Below, piece after piece: positions 1 to 7,303 of a stretch of DNA of 31,828 nucleotides. The notes beneath the pieces were generated by a model. It worked only from the letters and a program-made list of their open reading frames with translations. It did not search any database and was not told the DNA's origin. This stretch comes from Bacteroidota bacterium (GTDB lineage: Bacteria > Bacteroidota > Ignavibacteria > Ignavibacteriales > Melioribacteraceae), in contig JAMCSN010000039.1 of assembly GCA_023381535.1 (NCBI GenBank), forward strand, positions 1 through 31,828, written 5' to 3'. Both the position numbers and the translations under genes were made by a program. Numbering within the stretch: position 1 is the first letter of the stretch; every line of letters starts with the position of its first letter.

Positions 1-98
1 GAGTCGGTTTTCGATCCAAACGAGTTGTAAATTGTTAACGAAACAACTCCGAGTAAAATTAAACCGCCCGCAACTAGTAATAATTGTGCTGAACCCAT
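1..98 (-). CDS. Small membrane-anchored protein, 5' part only
   Basis: Read on the minus strand from the ATG at 98-96, 32 complete codons run without a stop to the window edge. The peptide begins MGSAQLLLVAGGLILLGVVS, a short hydrophilic start and one strong hydrophobic helix, followed by TIYNSFGSKTD. This is the profile of a protein with an uncleaved N-terminal anchor or signal-anchor. I see no strong Shine-Dalgarno sequence in front of the ATG; the repeat AGTAAACCAG (minus strand) sits directly before it and again 37 bases upstream. The family and function cannot be told from this fragment. It is divergent from the histidine kinase gene at 539. The chance of a random open stretch with such a clean helix is low but not nil, hence moderate confidence. 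Confidence 0.5.
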   Translation of the reverse strand, partial: MGSAQLLLVAGGLILLGVVSLTIYNSFGSKTD

Positions 99-467
99 CT
101 GGTTTACTTATTGTTAACAAATTTTACATTGCTGGCTGGTTTACTCCTAAAACCAACTTACAAAAAAAAATAAAACAAACCAACGACAAAAAATCCATTC
201 TTAGACGCAGAAGTTTTGCATGTTGCCTTTCATCGACAGTCATTTCATAAATTCCCAAATTGCAAACAATTACTGGCGGTTAATATAGGGTTTTTGATCT
301 TAGATTCTGTGATTGGACTCACAGTCCGGTTTTATTAGGAGATTTGAATTGCTGGTACAAGCAGAATAATTTTTGATACAAGGAAACTGAAAACGTTATT
401 TCATCTAGAAATATTCAAAAAATTTTTTCAGAAAACATGTTCGGAAATGTTAATAATTAACTAAATT
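99..467. other. Divergent intergenic region with small hairpins
   Basis: This 369-base AT-rich stretch separates the minus-strand membrane protein from the plus-strand kinase gene. It holds a direct repeat CTGGTTTACT (99-108 and 136-145) and two overlapping, mutually exclusive small stems at 307-327 (CTGTGA/TCACAG and GGACT/AGTCC). A 72-codon frame at 32-250 is low-complexity and overlaps the better-supported minus-strand frame, so it is not called a gene. I found no convincing TTG/TAnnTTTG promoter for either neighbour. Confidence 0.5.
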
Positions 468-542
468 ATGGACCGACTTCTTGAGGATGTCGATTGTGAA
501 AACACGAAAAAAAATCTTTCAGCGATACAAGTCTGCTCATGA
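468..542 (+). CDS. Possible 24-residue leader peptide overlapping the kinase start
   Basis: A short frame starts at ATG 468 and reads MDRLLEDVDCENTKKNLSAI followed by QVCS. Its TGA stop overlaps the ATG of the histidine kinase at 539 as ATGA. The kinase itself has no good ribosome binding site, and in its own frame a TGA at 497-499 rules out a longer ATG start, so translation through this short frame could deliver ribosomes to the kinase start. No Shine-Dalgarno sequence is evident for the short frame either. It may be chance; no known leader peptide is recognised. Confidence 0.3.
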   Translation: MDRLLEDVDCENTKKNLSAIQVCS

Positions 543-2308
543 GCAAAACCTTTCATAAGAAACTGCTTTCGGAATCCTCCCAAGCTGCAATAAAAATTGT
601 GGTCATTTATTTCTTTATGGGCGTTCTTTGGTATTTCACCGCAGAAAGGATAGTGGATAAGTATTTCAGACATTATGAGTATCAATCTTACATCGAGTTA
701 ATGATTGGTATGATTTTTTTGCTAATCACAGCAGCAGTACTGTTCCTTCTGATAAAAAAATCACTTAAAAGTTACGCCGAAGTAGCCGATAAATTTGAAA
801 CCCAGCGTGACCTTTATAATCTTATCACTGCTAACACTAACGACGTGATTTGGCTCTTAAGCATTCCAGAAAATAAATTCAAATTCGTAAGCCCGTCGGT
901 TCAAAGATTAAGGGGTTTCTCTCCTGAAGAAGTTATCGAAAAACCTTTTGCCGAGTCTCTTACAAATAAATCTTACCAACAGATAAACAAAATTCTTGTT
1001 AACCTTATAGATGATTACGAAAACGGCAATGAATCAGCTAAAACTCACACGGTTGAAGTTGACCAGCCATGCAAAGACGGATCAATCATAAACACAGAAG
1101 TTGTCGTAACATTGCTAAAAAATAATAATGGAAAAGTTACCGAAGTCCTGGGCATAAGCAGAGACGTTACGGAAAGAAAACTTACTGAAGATGCCCTCCT
1201 TAACAACGAAAAAAAGTACCGAACCTTCGTTGAAACTACAATGAACGGATTCTTCATATTAAATATTGAAGGAAAATTTCTTGAGGTTAACGATTCGCTT
1301 TGCCAGTTAACCGGATACACCAGAGATGAACTTTTTCAAATGAAAATAAACGACTTGGATTTTTTGGAAACGGTTCAGAGCATAAAAGAGCACGCGGAAC
1401 GGATCATGAAATTCGGTCCACAAAAATTTGAAACAAAACTTTTAGCCAAAAGCGGCAGTGTTTTATCGATTGAAACCAGCGTTGCTTACAGTCCGGATGG
1501 CGGCGGAATCTTTTACGGTTTTATAAACAATGTTACCGAGAAAAACAAAATGCTGATGGAGGTTTTAAAAGCTCGCGATGAAGCCGAAAGATCAACCCAA
1601 TTGAAAAGTGAATTTTTAGCTCAAATGTCTCACGAAATTAGATCTCCTCTGAATGTTACGTTGAGTTTTACAAATTTTATTAAAGACGAAATGAAAAGTA
1701 AACTTACGCCGGTGCTGGAAGAAAGTTTTTTTGCTATCGATACTTCGATCAAGCGCGTGATTAGAACCATCGATTTAATTTTGAACATGTCCGAAATGCA
1801 ACTGGGAACGTACGAGCCCACTTGGAAAAATTTTGATTTGGTAGAAGAAGTGTTTAATGTAATACAAAGAGAGTACGAGTTTACCGCCAGAAGAAAAGGA
1901 CTCGATCTGATCATTCAATCAAAACCAAAAACTGCAAAAGTGTATGGCGATCAATACAGCGTCACGCAAATTTTCGTAAACTTGATAGACAACGCAATTA
2001 AGTATACCAACTTCGGGCAGATAGAAATTACCATTGATAAAGACAAACAACGAAACGTTGTTGTAACTGTCAAGGATTCCGGAATAGGAATTTCCGAGGA
2101 ATACATTCCGAAACTTTTTGTACCGTTTACTCAAGAAGAGCAAGGCTACTCCCGGCGGTTCGAAGGCAACGGTTTGGGGCTCGCTCTTGTAAAGAGATAC
2201 TGCGATTTGAACAATGCAGCCATTTCGGTCGAATCGCAAAAAGGTTTTGGAACTACTTTTATTATTACTTTTCGTAAATTAAGTAAGTTAAATGTTCAAG
2301 TGAACTAA
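539..2308 (+). CDS. PAS-PAS membrane sensor histidine kinase
   Basis: A 589-residue sensor kinase. Two hydrophobic helices (about 17-35 and 52-73) enclose a very short external loop, so sensing is probably by the two cytoplasmic PAS domains (about 87-213 and 221-337), both ending in the usual DVTERK / NVTEKN sequence. The HisKA segment has the H-box SHEIRSPL with the phospho-accepting His365. The ATPase domain has the N-box NLIDNAIKYT (Asn485), the G1 box DSGIGIS and the G2 box GNGLGLALV, so all catalytic parts are present. The start ATG at 539 is fixed by an in-frame stop at 497-499. A receiver-only regulator follows after 18 bases, probably the partner in one operon. The signal sensed cannot be told from sequence. 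Confidence 0.93.
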   Translation: MSKTFHKKLLSESSQAAIKIVVIYFFMGVLWYFTAERIVDKYFRHYEYQSYIELMIGMIFLLITAAVLFLLIKKSLKSYAEVADKFETQRDLYNLITANTNDVIWLLSIPENKFKFVSPSVQRLRGFSPEEVIEKPFAESLTNKSYQQINKILVNLIDDYENGNESAKTHTVEVDQPCKDGSIINTEVVVTLLKNNNGKVTEVLGISRDVTERKLTEDALLNNEKKYRTFVETTMNGFFILNIEGKFLEVNDSLCQLTGYTRDELFQMKINDLDFLETVQSIKEHAERIMKFGPQKFETKLLAKSGSVLSIETSVAYSPDGGGIFYGFINNVTEKNKMLMEVLKARDEAERSTQLKSEFLAQMSHEIRSPLNVTLSFTNFIKDEMKSKLTPVLEESFFAIDTSIKRVIRTIDLILNMSEMQLGTYEPTWKNFDLVEEVFNVIQREYEFTARRKGLDLIIQSKPKTAKVYGDQYSVTQIFVNLIDNAIKYTNFGQIEITIDKDKQRNVVVTVKDSGIGISEEYIPKLFVPFTQEEQGYSRRFEGNGLGLALVKRYCDLNNAAISVESQKGFGTTFIITFRKLSKLNVQVN

Positions 2309-2326
2309 AATTCAGCGAGGTGAATA

Positions 2327-2695
2327 ATGGCGGGTAAACCAAGACTGCTGATGATTGACGACGATGAACTCACACTCAGAATATTTACGATAATTATCAG
2401 TAAACTTTTCAACGTAACATCTTGCAAATTTGGCGACGAATTTTTGAACCTTTTGAAGAAAAAGGAATTTGATGTTTTCTTAATCGACCTGTCGCTAAAA
2501 GGCGAGATAGACGGAATTCAGCTGATCAAAGAACTTCGTACTTCCGTTAAGTACAAAGACTACCCAATAGTTGTTGTTACCGCAAACGCTTTCAAGAAAG
2601 ATGAGGAAGTTGCCATGGCAGCGGGGGCTTCAAAATTTTTGCGTAAGCCGATTGAAAACGAAAGGCTTCTTCAGGAACTCCGCGAATACATTTAG
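2327..2695 (+). CDS. Single-domain response regulator (CheY-like receiver)
   Basis: A 122-residue protein made only of a receiver domain. The acidic pocket is seen in MIDDDE (about residues 9-14), the phospho-acceptor is Asp54 in FLIDLSLKG, the switch threonine is in VVVTANAF and the conserved lysine is in LRKPI. There is no DNA-binding or enzymatic output domain, so it acts by protein contact or as a phosphate relay. A ribosome binding site, GCGAGGTG, lies just before the ATG. It follows the PAS-PAS kinase by 18 bases and is most simply its partner. Confidence 0.92.
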   Translation: MAGKPRLLMIDDDELTLRIFTIIISKLFNVTSCKFGDEFLNLLKKKEFDVFLIDLSLKGEIDGIQLIKELRTSVKYKDYPIVVVTANAFKKDEEVAMAAGASKFLRKPIENERLLQELREYI

Positions 2696-2998
2696 TAGCA
2701 TGCACGTGTTTCAAAATTGGGGATTCTTCTTTTAGCTTAAGTCACATTAGCAAAATTTAATTTGTAAGGCGGTTCTCTTAATCCTCATTATTTCTGAAGC
2801 TTTTACAAAGTTTTTATTATATTTTACAATCACCGTCCCATTAGAAGATGAATAAATCAACCGGTTATAGGGAGAGGGGTTTTGATTTGTGTGAACATTT
2901 TTTCTGAATGGTTGATTGATAAAGACTTTGTAAAAAAGATTGATATTGAAAATCCGGCAATATTGTCCAATAGCGTGTTTCATTAGCGAGAGACGATT
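2696..2998. other. Intergenic region before the large sensor kinase
   Basis: About 300 AT-rich bases between the receiver gene and the propeller-containing kinase. A minus-strand 181-codon frame (2747-3292) crosses it, but it runs antisense into the kinase gene, is compositionally biased and has no recognisable domain, so it is not called. No terminator with a U-tract and no clear TAnnTTTG promoter were found. The AATGAC...GTCATT operator seen further on is absent here. Confidence 0.4.
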
Positions 2999-5900
2999 TT
3001 GAGATGGAAGTATAAAATAATTTTTTACACAGCAATTTTTCTTTTCTGTAACGCTCATACGCCAAACTATTCCCGATCTATAAAAGAATCCCAAGAAACG
3101 AAGAAGATTTATTTTAATGTTTATTCTTCTCCTTCGAAACGCGATATAAATTATATCAAAATGTTTTCCCGCAGCAAAGGTATTGCAATCGGAACATATG
3201 TAATGGAATTCAATGGAAAAACTTGGAATTTGGTTCAAAAAAAATCTGAGTTCAACAGTATTCGCGGGGCGTTCGCTAAAGATGAAAATCATATTTACTT
3301 AACAAAAAGAATCTACCCGATGAATTCGTCTGAGCTTCTTTTTTTTGATGGCAGTATCTGGGAAAAAATTTACAATCCATTCTCAAATGAAATCTTTTGC
3401 ATTCATGTTACAAATAAAAATAATGTATGGTTAGGCGGTGATAGAGAAATTTCCTTTAAGGAAAATAATAAATGGACAAATATACCTTACCCGTCAGTTT
3501 TTTTTGGAATTTCTCAAATATTTGGAAATGATGAGTCCCAAGCATGGGTTCGGACAAGTGATAACAATCTATTCTTTTTTAATAACTCTGAATGGGTCCA
3601 ACATTTTCAAAATAAAAATGTTGTATCGGTTGATTTTGAAAATGTAAATCATGGTTTTGCTCTTGTCGATAACATGATATTTGAATTTACAGAAGGTAAT
3701 TGGAAAACTCATTCGGTAGATAAATCTCTCAAATACGTGCAAAAAATTTATTATCAAAAACCAAATAGAATTTGGGGATTGGGAAAAAATGGATTTGTTG
3801 TTTTATACAACGGTTTGAGATGGTTGAAATTTGATTTTCCGATTAAAGAAAATTTAACATGTATTTCTTTTATTTCCGACGACCAAGGATGGATTGCCGG
3901 GGATAATGGTACGCTTGTTCATTTTTCAAGTAGAGTAATTCCAGAGAGTGAACCGTTAAAATTAGGATTCAAAGCTGTAATACCTTTCCCTTATGCTAAA
4001 AATCTCGACGACGAATATGGAATTGCAATTGATGATATCAATGGAGATGGTTTAAGAGATATTTATTCGGTCTGTCTTTATAATCCGAATAGACTTTATA
4101 TAAATAATTCAGATAAAGTCAGCATAACTAATGCTCTCTTTATGGACGAAGCTGCAAAACGTAATGCTAACGGAGTTTCCGAATCTGAGATTATTAATTA
4201 TATACCCAAACTCCATCTCGGAGTAGGATTAGCGGATATTGAAAATGACGGTGATCCGGATATTTACATTTGTAGTCTTAATGAGCCAAATAAACTTTTG
4301 ATAAACGATAGCAGAGGATTTTTCCGGGACGTTTCTCAACAATCGAACAGAGCAACCGATATAAGTGAAAGAACTAATTGTGCAATCTTTGGTGATGTGA
4401 ACAACGACGGCAACCTTGATCTTTTCATCACAAATGAATATTCGACAAATCGCTTGTTCATCAATGACGGTAACGGTTATTTCAAAGAAGTTACGAAAGA
4501 TGCCGGTTTAACGAGTGTTAGTGGATCTATGGGGGCTTCTTTCGCGGATATTGATGGTGATGGATTGTTAGATTTATTCGTTGCTAACTGGGCAAGAACA
4601 AATAATCTGTATAAAAACATTTCAAAAAAAAATGGTGAAGTAAAATTTGTGGATATTACCGATAAAGCCGGCGTAGGAAGTGAACCATATAAAAAAAGTA
4701 ATGGGGTTGGCTTTGCCGATTTTAATAACGATGGATTGCTCGACTTATTTGTAACGAATAGAGACGCCTCCAATAGATTATACAAAAATAATGGTGATGA
4801 TACATTTGAAGATGTTACGGAAAAAGTTTTTGGTATAGATTCGATGGTGTCTTACGGTGCAAGTTTCGCCGATTTTGATAACGATGGTTTTCTTGATCTT
4901 TATGTTGCTAACGTTGGAGAAAATGTCCTTTATAAAAATCTTAATGGTAAAAAATTTGTCGATGTTACATTAAAGTATGGTGCTGAATTAAGTGGTTACT
5001 GCACAGGCACTGCAACAGGAGATATTGATAACGATGGAGATGTTGATCTCTATTGTGCCAACTATACAAATGGAAGCAGTGTTTTGTTTGTCAATACTAT
5101 TGATGATAGAAATTTTATTACAATAGATGTTAAAGGTACAATTTCCAATAGAGATGCAATCGGTACTAAGGTGTGGTTGTTTCCGGCAGGGCATGTTGAA
5201 GATAAAAATTATTTGTTGGGATTTAGAGAAATCAATGGTGGAAATAGTTATTGTTCAAGGAGTTCCACACTAGTTCATTTTGGCGTTAATGCAAATCGAA
5301 CCTATGACATCGTAATTTTTTTCCCGGCTAGCGGGATTAAAAAAATTTTAACTTCCATTAAAGCCGGATTTAAAATCAAAGTATTCGAAGAAGGAGGCTT
5401 TTCAAAGACAGTTACTTATTTCAAAAAATCGCTTTTGCGTTTTTTCGAAAATCGAGAAAACCAAATTGAACTCCTTAAGTTTTTTATTGTTGTGCTGCTT
5501 GTAATATTCTCTATTAATCGAGGGAAGAAAAAGTATAACTGGAATATTGGTTTTTCGGTTATTTCACATGGGATTGTTACGGCATCTTACATCACTTTGA
5601 TTTTTCTTCTTTTATATAAAGAATTTTCTTTGTCTACTATTCTACCTATTTCATTTGTTATCATATACATTTTCTTATTGCATTTAATTTTTGAAAGGAT
5701 TGTTTTTGCAAAGAGAATCAGAGAAGAAAAACAAAAAGCCAGAGATAAAATGGCCAGAGATTTACATGATGATTTGGCATCTACTTTGAGCAGCGGATTA
5801 ATTTACGCTGATGCTTTAGCTCGATCAATGAAAAGTGAAAAACACAAAGGAATAGATTTAGCCGACAAAGTGAAATCGTTACTGAACGAAGCAACAGAAT

Positions 5901-6391
5901 CAATCACGGATTTAGTTTGGACTGTTTCTCCCAGCCACGACAAACTTAAAGATCTGATGGCACGTATTCGGTTATTTATAACTGAAGCATGTAAGACAAA
6001 TAATATATTATGCGAGATCAAAATTGATTCTTTGGAAAACGATTTTTCCATTTCAGGCGAAGTAAGAAAAAATATTTATCTTATCTTCAAAGAAGCAATG
6101 AATAATATTATTCGGCATGCCGATGCCAAAAAAGTGATTTTTACCGTACTACATTATAAAGATGGATTTGATATATCTCTTCAAGACGACGGTATAGGGT
6201 TTAAGATGGATAAATTTCAATTAGACGAAGAAAGCATTACCGATGTAGAAAATATAGGTTCACTTCATGGAAATGGAATTCTGAACATGTTGAAAAGAGC
6301 GCGGGAATTGAATGCAAAATTAGAAATTGATTCAAGTATAGATAATGGAACAAAAATACTCTTAAAAATTAACCTGTCTGCCGCAAGGTAG
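2999..6391 (+). CDS. Sensor histidine kinase with beta-propeller, FG-GAP and ASPIC/UnbV-like ectodomain
   Basis: A 1130-residue kinase with a signal-peptide-like start (MRWKYKIIFYTAIFLFCNA). The start is TTG at 2999, since an in-frame TAG at 2984-2986 leaves no ATG; GAGAG lies just upstream. Residues about 30-315 look like WxxG-type propeller blades (VWLGGD, IWGLGKNG, GWIAGDNG). Residues about 335-690 hold seven DxNxDGxxD calcium-type FG-GAP motifs, first at 346 and last at 675. Residues about 705-798 resemble ASPIC/UnbV (NRDAIGTKVWLF, then STLVHFG). Three membrane helices follow (about 826-902), then a HisKA_3-type helix with ARDLHDDLAST (His923), and an ATPase domain with Asn1035/1036, DDGIGF and GNGILNM. 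So a large predicted periplasmic sensor is joined to a NarL-class kinase core. The LuxR-type regulator at 6473 is the likely partner. The ligand is unknown. Confidence 0.9.
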   Translation: MRWKYKIIFYTAIFLFCNAHTPNYSRSIKESQETKKIYFNVYSSPSKRDINYIKMFSRSKGIAIGTYVMEFNGKTWNLVQKKSEFNSIRGAFAKDENHIYLTKRIYPMNSSELLFFDGSIWEKIYNPFSNEIFCIHVTNKNNVWLGGDREISFKENNKWTNIPYPSVFFGISQIFGNDESQAWVRTSDNNLFFFNNSEWVQHFQNKNVVSVDFENVNHGFALVDNMIFEFTEGNWKTHSVDKSLKYVQKIYYQKPNRIWGLGKNGFVVLYNGLRWLKFDFPIKENLTCISFISDDQGWIAGDNGTLVHFSSRVIPESEPLKLGFKAVIPFPYAKNLDDEYGIAIDDINGDGLRDIYSVCLYNPNRLYINNSDKVSITNALFMDEAAKRNANGVSESEIINYIPKLHLGVGLADIENDGDPDIYICSLNEPNKLLINDSRGFFRDVSQQSNRATDISERTNCAIFGDVNNDGNLDLFITNEYSTNRLFINDGNGYFKEVTKDAGLTSVSGSMGASFADIDGDGLLDLFVANWARTNNLYKNISKKNGEVKFVDITDKAGVGSEPYKKSNGVGFADFNNDGLLDLFVTNRDASNRLYKNNGDDTFEDVTEKVFGIDSMVSYGASFADFDNDGFLDLYVANVGENVLYKNLNGKKFVDVTLKYGAELSGYCTGTATGDIDNDGDVDLYCANYTNGSSVLFVNTIDDRNFITIDVKGTISNRDAIGTKVWLFPAGHVEDKNYLLGFREINGGNSYCSRSSTLVHFGVNANRTYDIVIFFPASGIKKILTSIKAGFKIKVFEEGGFSKTVTYFKKSLLRFFENRENQIELLKFFIVVLLVIFSINRGKKKYNWNIGFSVISHGIVTASYITLIFLLLYKEFSLSTILPISFVIIYIFLLHLIFERIVFAKRIREEKQKARDKMARDLHDDLASTLSSGLIYADALARSMKSEKHKGIDLADKVKSLLNEATESITDLVWTVSPSHDKLKDLMARIRLFITEACKTNNILCEIKIDSLENDFSISGEVRKNIYLIFKEAMNNIIRHADAKKVIFTVLHYKDGFDISLQDDGIGFKMDKFQLDEESITDVENIGSLHGNGILNMLKRARELNAKLEIDSSIDNGTKILLKINLSAAR

Positions 6392-6392
6392 A

Positions 6393-6412
6393 AATGACAT
6401 AAATGCGTCATT
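6393..6412. promoter_or_regulatory. Palindromic operator, copy 1
   Basis: AATGACATAAATGCGTCATT: an imperfect inverted repeat with outer arms AATGAC/GTCATT. It matches copy 2 at 7186 in 17 of 20 bases, and both are followed by GTA. It lies 60 bases before the response regulator start. A TTAGTTTG element (one mismatch from TAnnTTTG) follows at 6438-6445, 25 bases after the palindrome. It is inferred to be a binding site for the dimeric LuxR/NarL-type regulator encoded just downstream, that is, autoregulation. Confidence 0.65.
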
Positions 6413-6472
6413 GTAATTCTGTCCAACTACTCGGAAATTAGTTTGGAATAAAAATCTTAGATCAATTGATAA

Positions 6473-7108
6473 ATGTCGATTAAAGTTGCAATAGTTGAAG
6501 ACCACTCTGAGTACAGGGAAAGCATTTCGTTTATCCTTCAATCGACCGAAGGTTTTTCATGTACGGGTAAATTTTCTTCAGTTAATGAAGCACTGAGGAA
6601 TCCGACTAAGACGGATGTAATTTTGCTTGATATCAATTTACCGCAAATTTCCGGAATTGACGGTATAAGCAAATTGAAAGAAAAATATCCCGATGCATCA
6701 ATCATAATGCTCACAGTATATGATGATGATGAAAATATTTTTAGAGCCATTACTGCCGGAGCCGACGGTTATATTCTTAAAAAAACTCCACCTATTAGAA
6801 TACTTCAGGCGATTGAAGATGTAGCACAAGGAGGTTCTCCAATGAGCCCCTCTGTTGCTAAACAAGCACTTAATTTATTTAAAAGCTATGCACCTATAAA
6901 ACTAACAGAGGATGTTTTAAGCAATAGAGAGAAAGAAATTTTATCTCTAATTGTTGATGGATTAAGTAATGATGAAATTTCTACAAAACTGTTTATAAGT
7001 CTTCAAACCGTTCGGAATCACATACGACACATTTACGAAAAGCTTCACGTTCACTCTAAAGCTCAAGCTGTTGCTAAAGCAATTAAGGGACGCATAACAA
7101 AATCTTAA
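6473..7108 (+). CDS. LuxR/NarL-family response regulator
   Basis: A 211-residue two-domain regulator. The receiver (about 1-120) has the acidic pair in VEDHSEY, phospho-acceptor Asp53 in LLDINLP, the threonine in MLTVYDD and the lysine in ILKKTPP. The C-terminal part (about 145-205) is a LuxR-type helix-turn-helix: SNREKEILSLIVDGLSNDEI, then TVRNHIRHIYEKL and a basic end. HisKA_3 kinases such as the one ending at 6391 normally pair with this class, and the two genes are 81 bases apart in the same direction. The palindromic site at 6393-6412 in the gap suggests that the regulator has its own promoter and controls it. The downstream exported-protein gene carries the same site. Confidence 0.93.
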   Translation: MSIKVAIVEDHSEYRESISFILQSTEGFSCTGKFSSVNEALRNPTKTDVILLDINLPQISGIDGISKLKEKYPDASIIMLTVYDDDENIFRAITAGADGYILKKTPPIRILQAIEDVAQGGSPMSPSVAKQALNLFKSYAPIKLTEDVLSNREKEILSLIVDGLSNDEISTKLFISLQTVRNHIRHIYEKLHVHSKAQAVAKAIKGRITKS

Positions 7109-7117
7109 CTCTTCATT

Positions 7118-7153
7118 CCCGCCTACCTCACGCAATCCGGATAGGCTGGCGGG
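7118..7153. repeat. REP-like GC-rich inverted repeat
   Basis: CCCGCCTACCT and AGGCTGGCGGG form an 11-bp stem with two adjacent mismatches around a 14-base loop. It lies 10 bases after the response regulator stop. It is much more GC-rich than the surrounding AT-rich sequence and is not followed by a U-tract. It may slow transcription or protect the 3' end, or be a dispersed palindromic element. Confidence 0.5.
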
Positions 7154-7185
7154 CAAATTCATTTCTTCCTTTTCATTAATCTAAA

Positions 7186-7205
7186 AATGACGCAATTGCG
7201 TCATT
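7186..7205. promoter_or_regulatory. Palindromic operator, copy 2 (perfect)
   Basis: AATGACGCAATTGCGTCATT is a perfect 20-bp palindrome, 98 bases before the exported-protein start. It lies directly upstream of the candidate -33/-7 promoter at 7211-7239, centred about 49 bases before the expected transcription start, a usual place for an activator. The 26-base distance to the -7 element is nearly the same as at copy 1 (25 bases). It is inferred to be bound by the LuxR-type regulator at 6473. Confidence 0.7.
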
Positions 7206-7210
7206 GTATA

Positions 7211-7239
7211 TTGTTTGCTCATAATTGATTTTATATTTG
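7211..7239 (+). promoter_or_regulatory. Bacteroidota-type promoter for the exported protein
   Basis: TTG at 7211-7213 and a perfect TAnnTTTG element, TATATTTG, at 7232-7239 are separated by 18 bases, within the range for the main sigma factor of Bacteroidota. The perfect palindrome at 7186-7205 ends 5 bases before the TTG. The predicted transcription start is about 7244, leaving a leader of about 60 bases. Confidence 0.6.
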
Positions 7240-7303
7240 TAGAAACAAATGCCTTATCAAAGTTTATTATTTTTTTAAATATGAATTTAAAAAAGAGGTA
7301 CTT

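Noticed and set aside
32..250. 72-codon plus-strand frame at the left edge
   Set aside because: Low-complexity Lys/Asn/Gln run over AT-rich sequence, and it overlaps a better minus-strand frame (98 to 1) with a clean membrane helix.
2747..3292. 181-codon minus-strand frame
   Set aside because: It runs antisense through the start of the large sensor kinase, has no recognised domain and a composition expected of a shadow of AT-rich coding DNA.
7118..7153. Rho-independent terminator after the LuxR-type regulator
   Set aside because: The stem has two central mismatches and a 14-base loop and is not followed by a T-run, so it is listed as a repeat.
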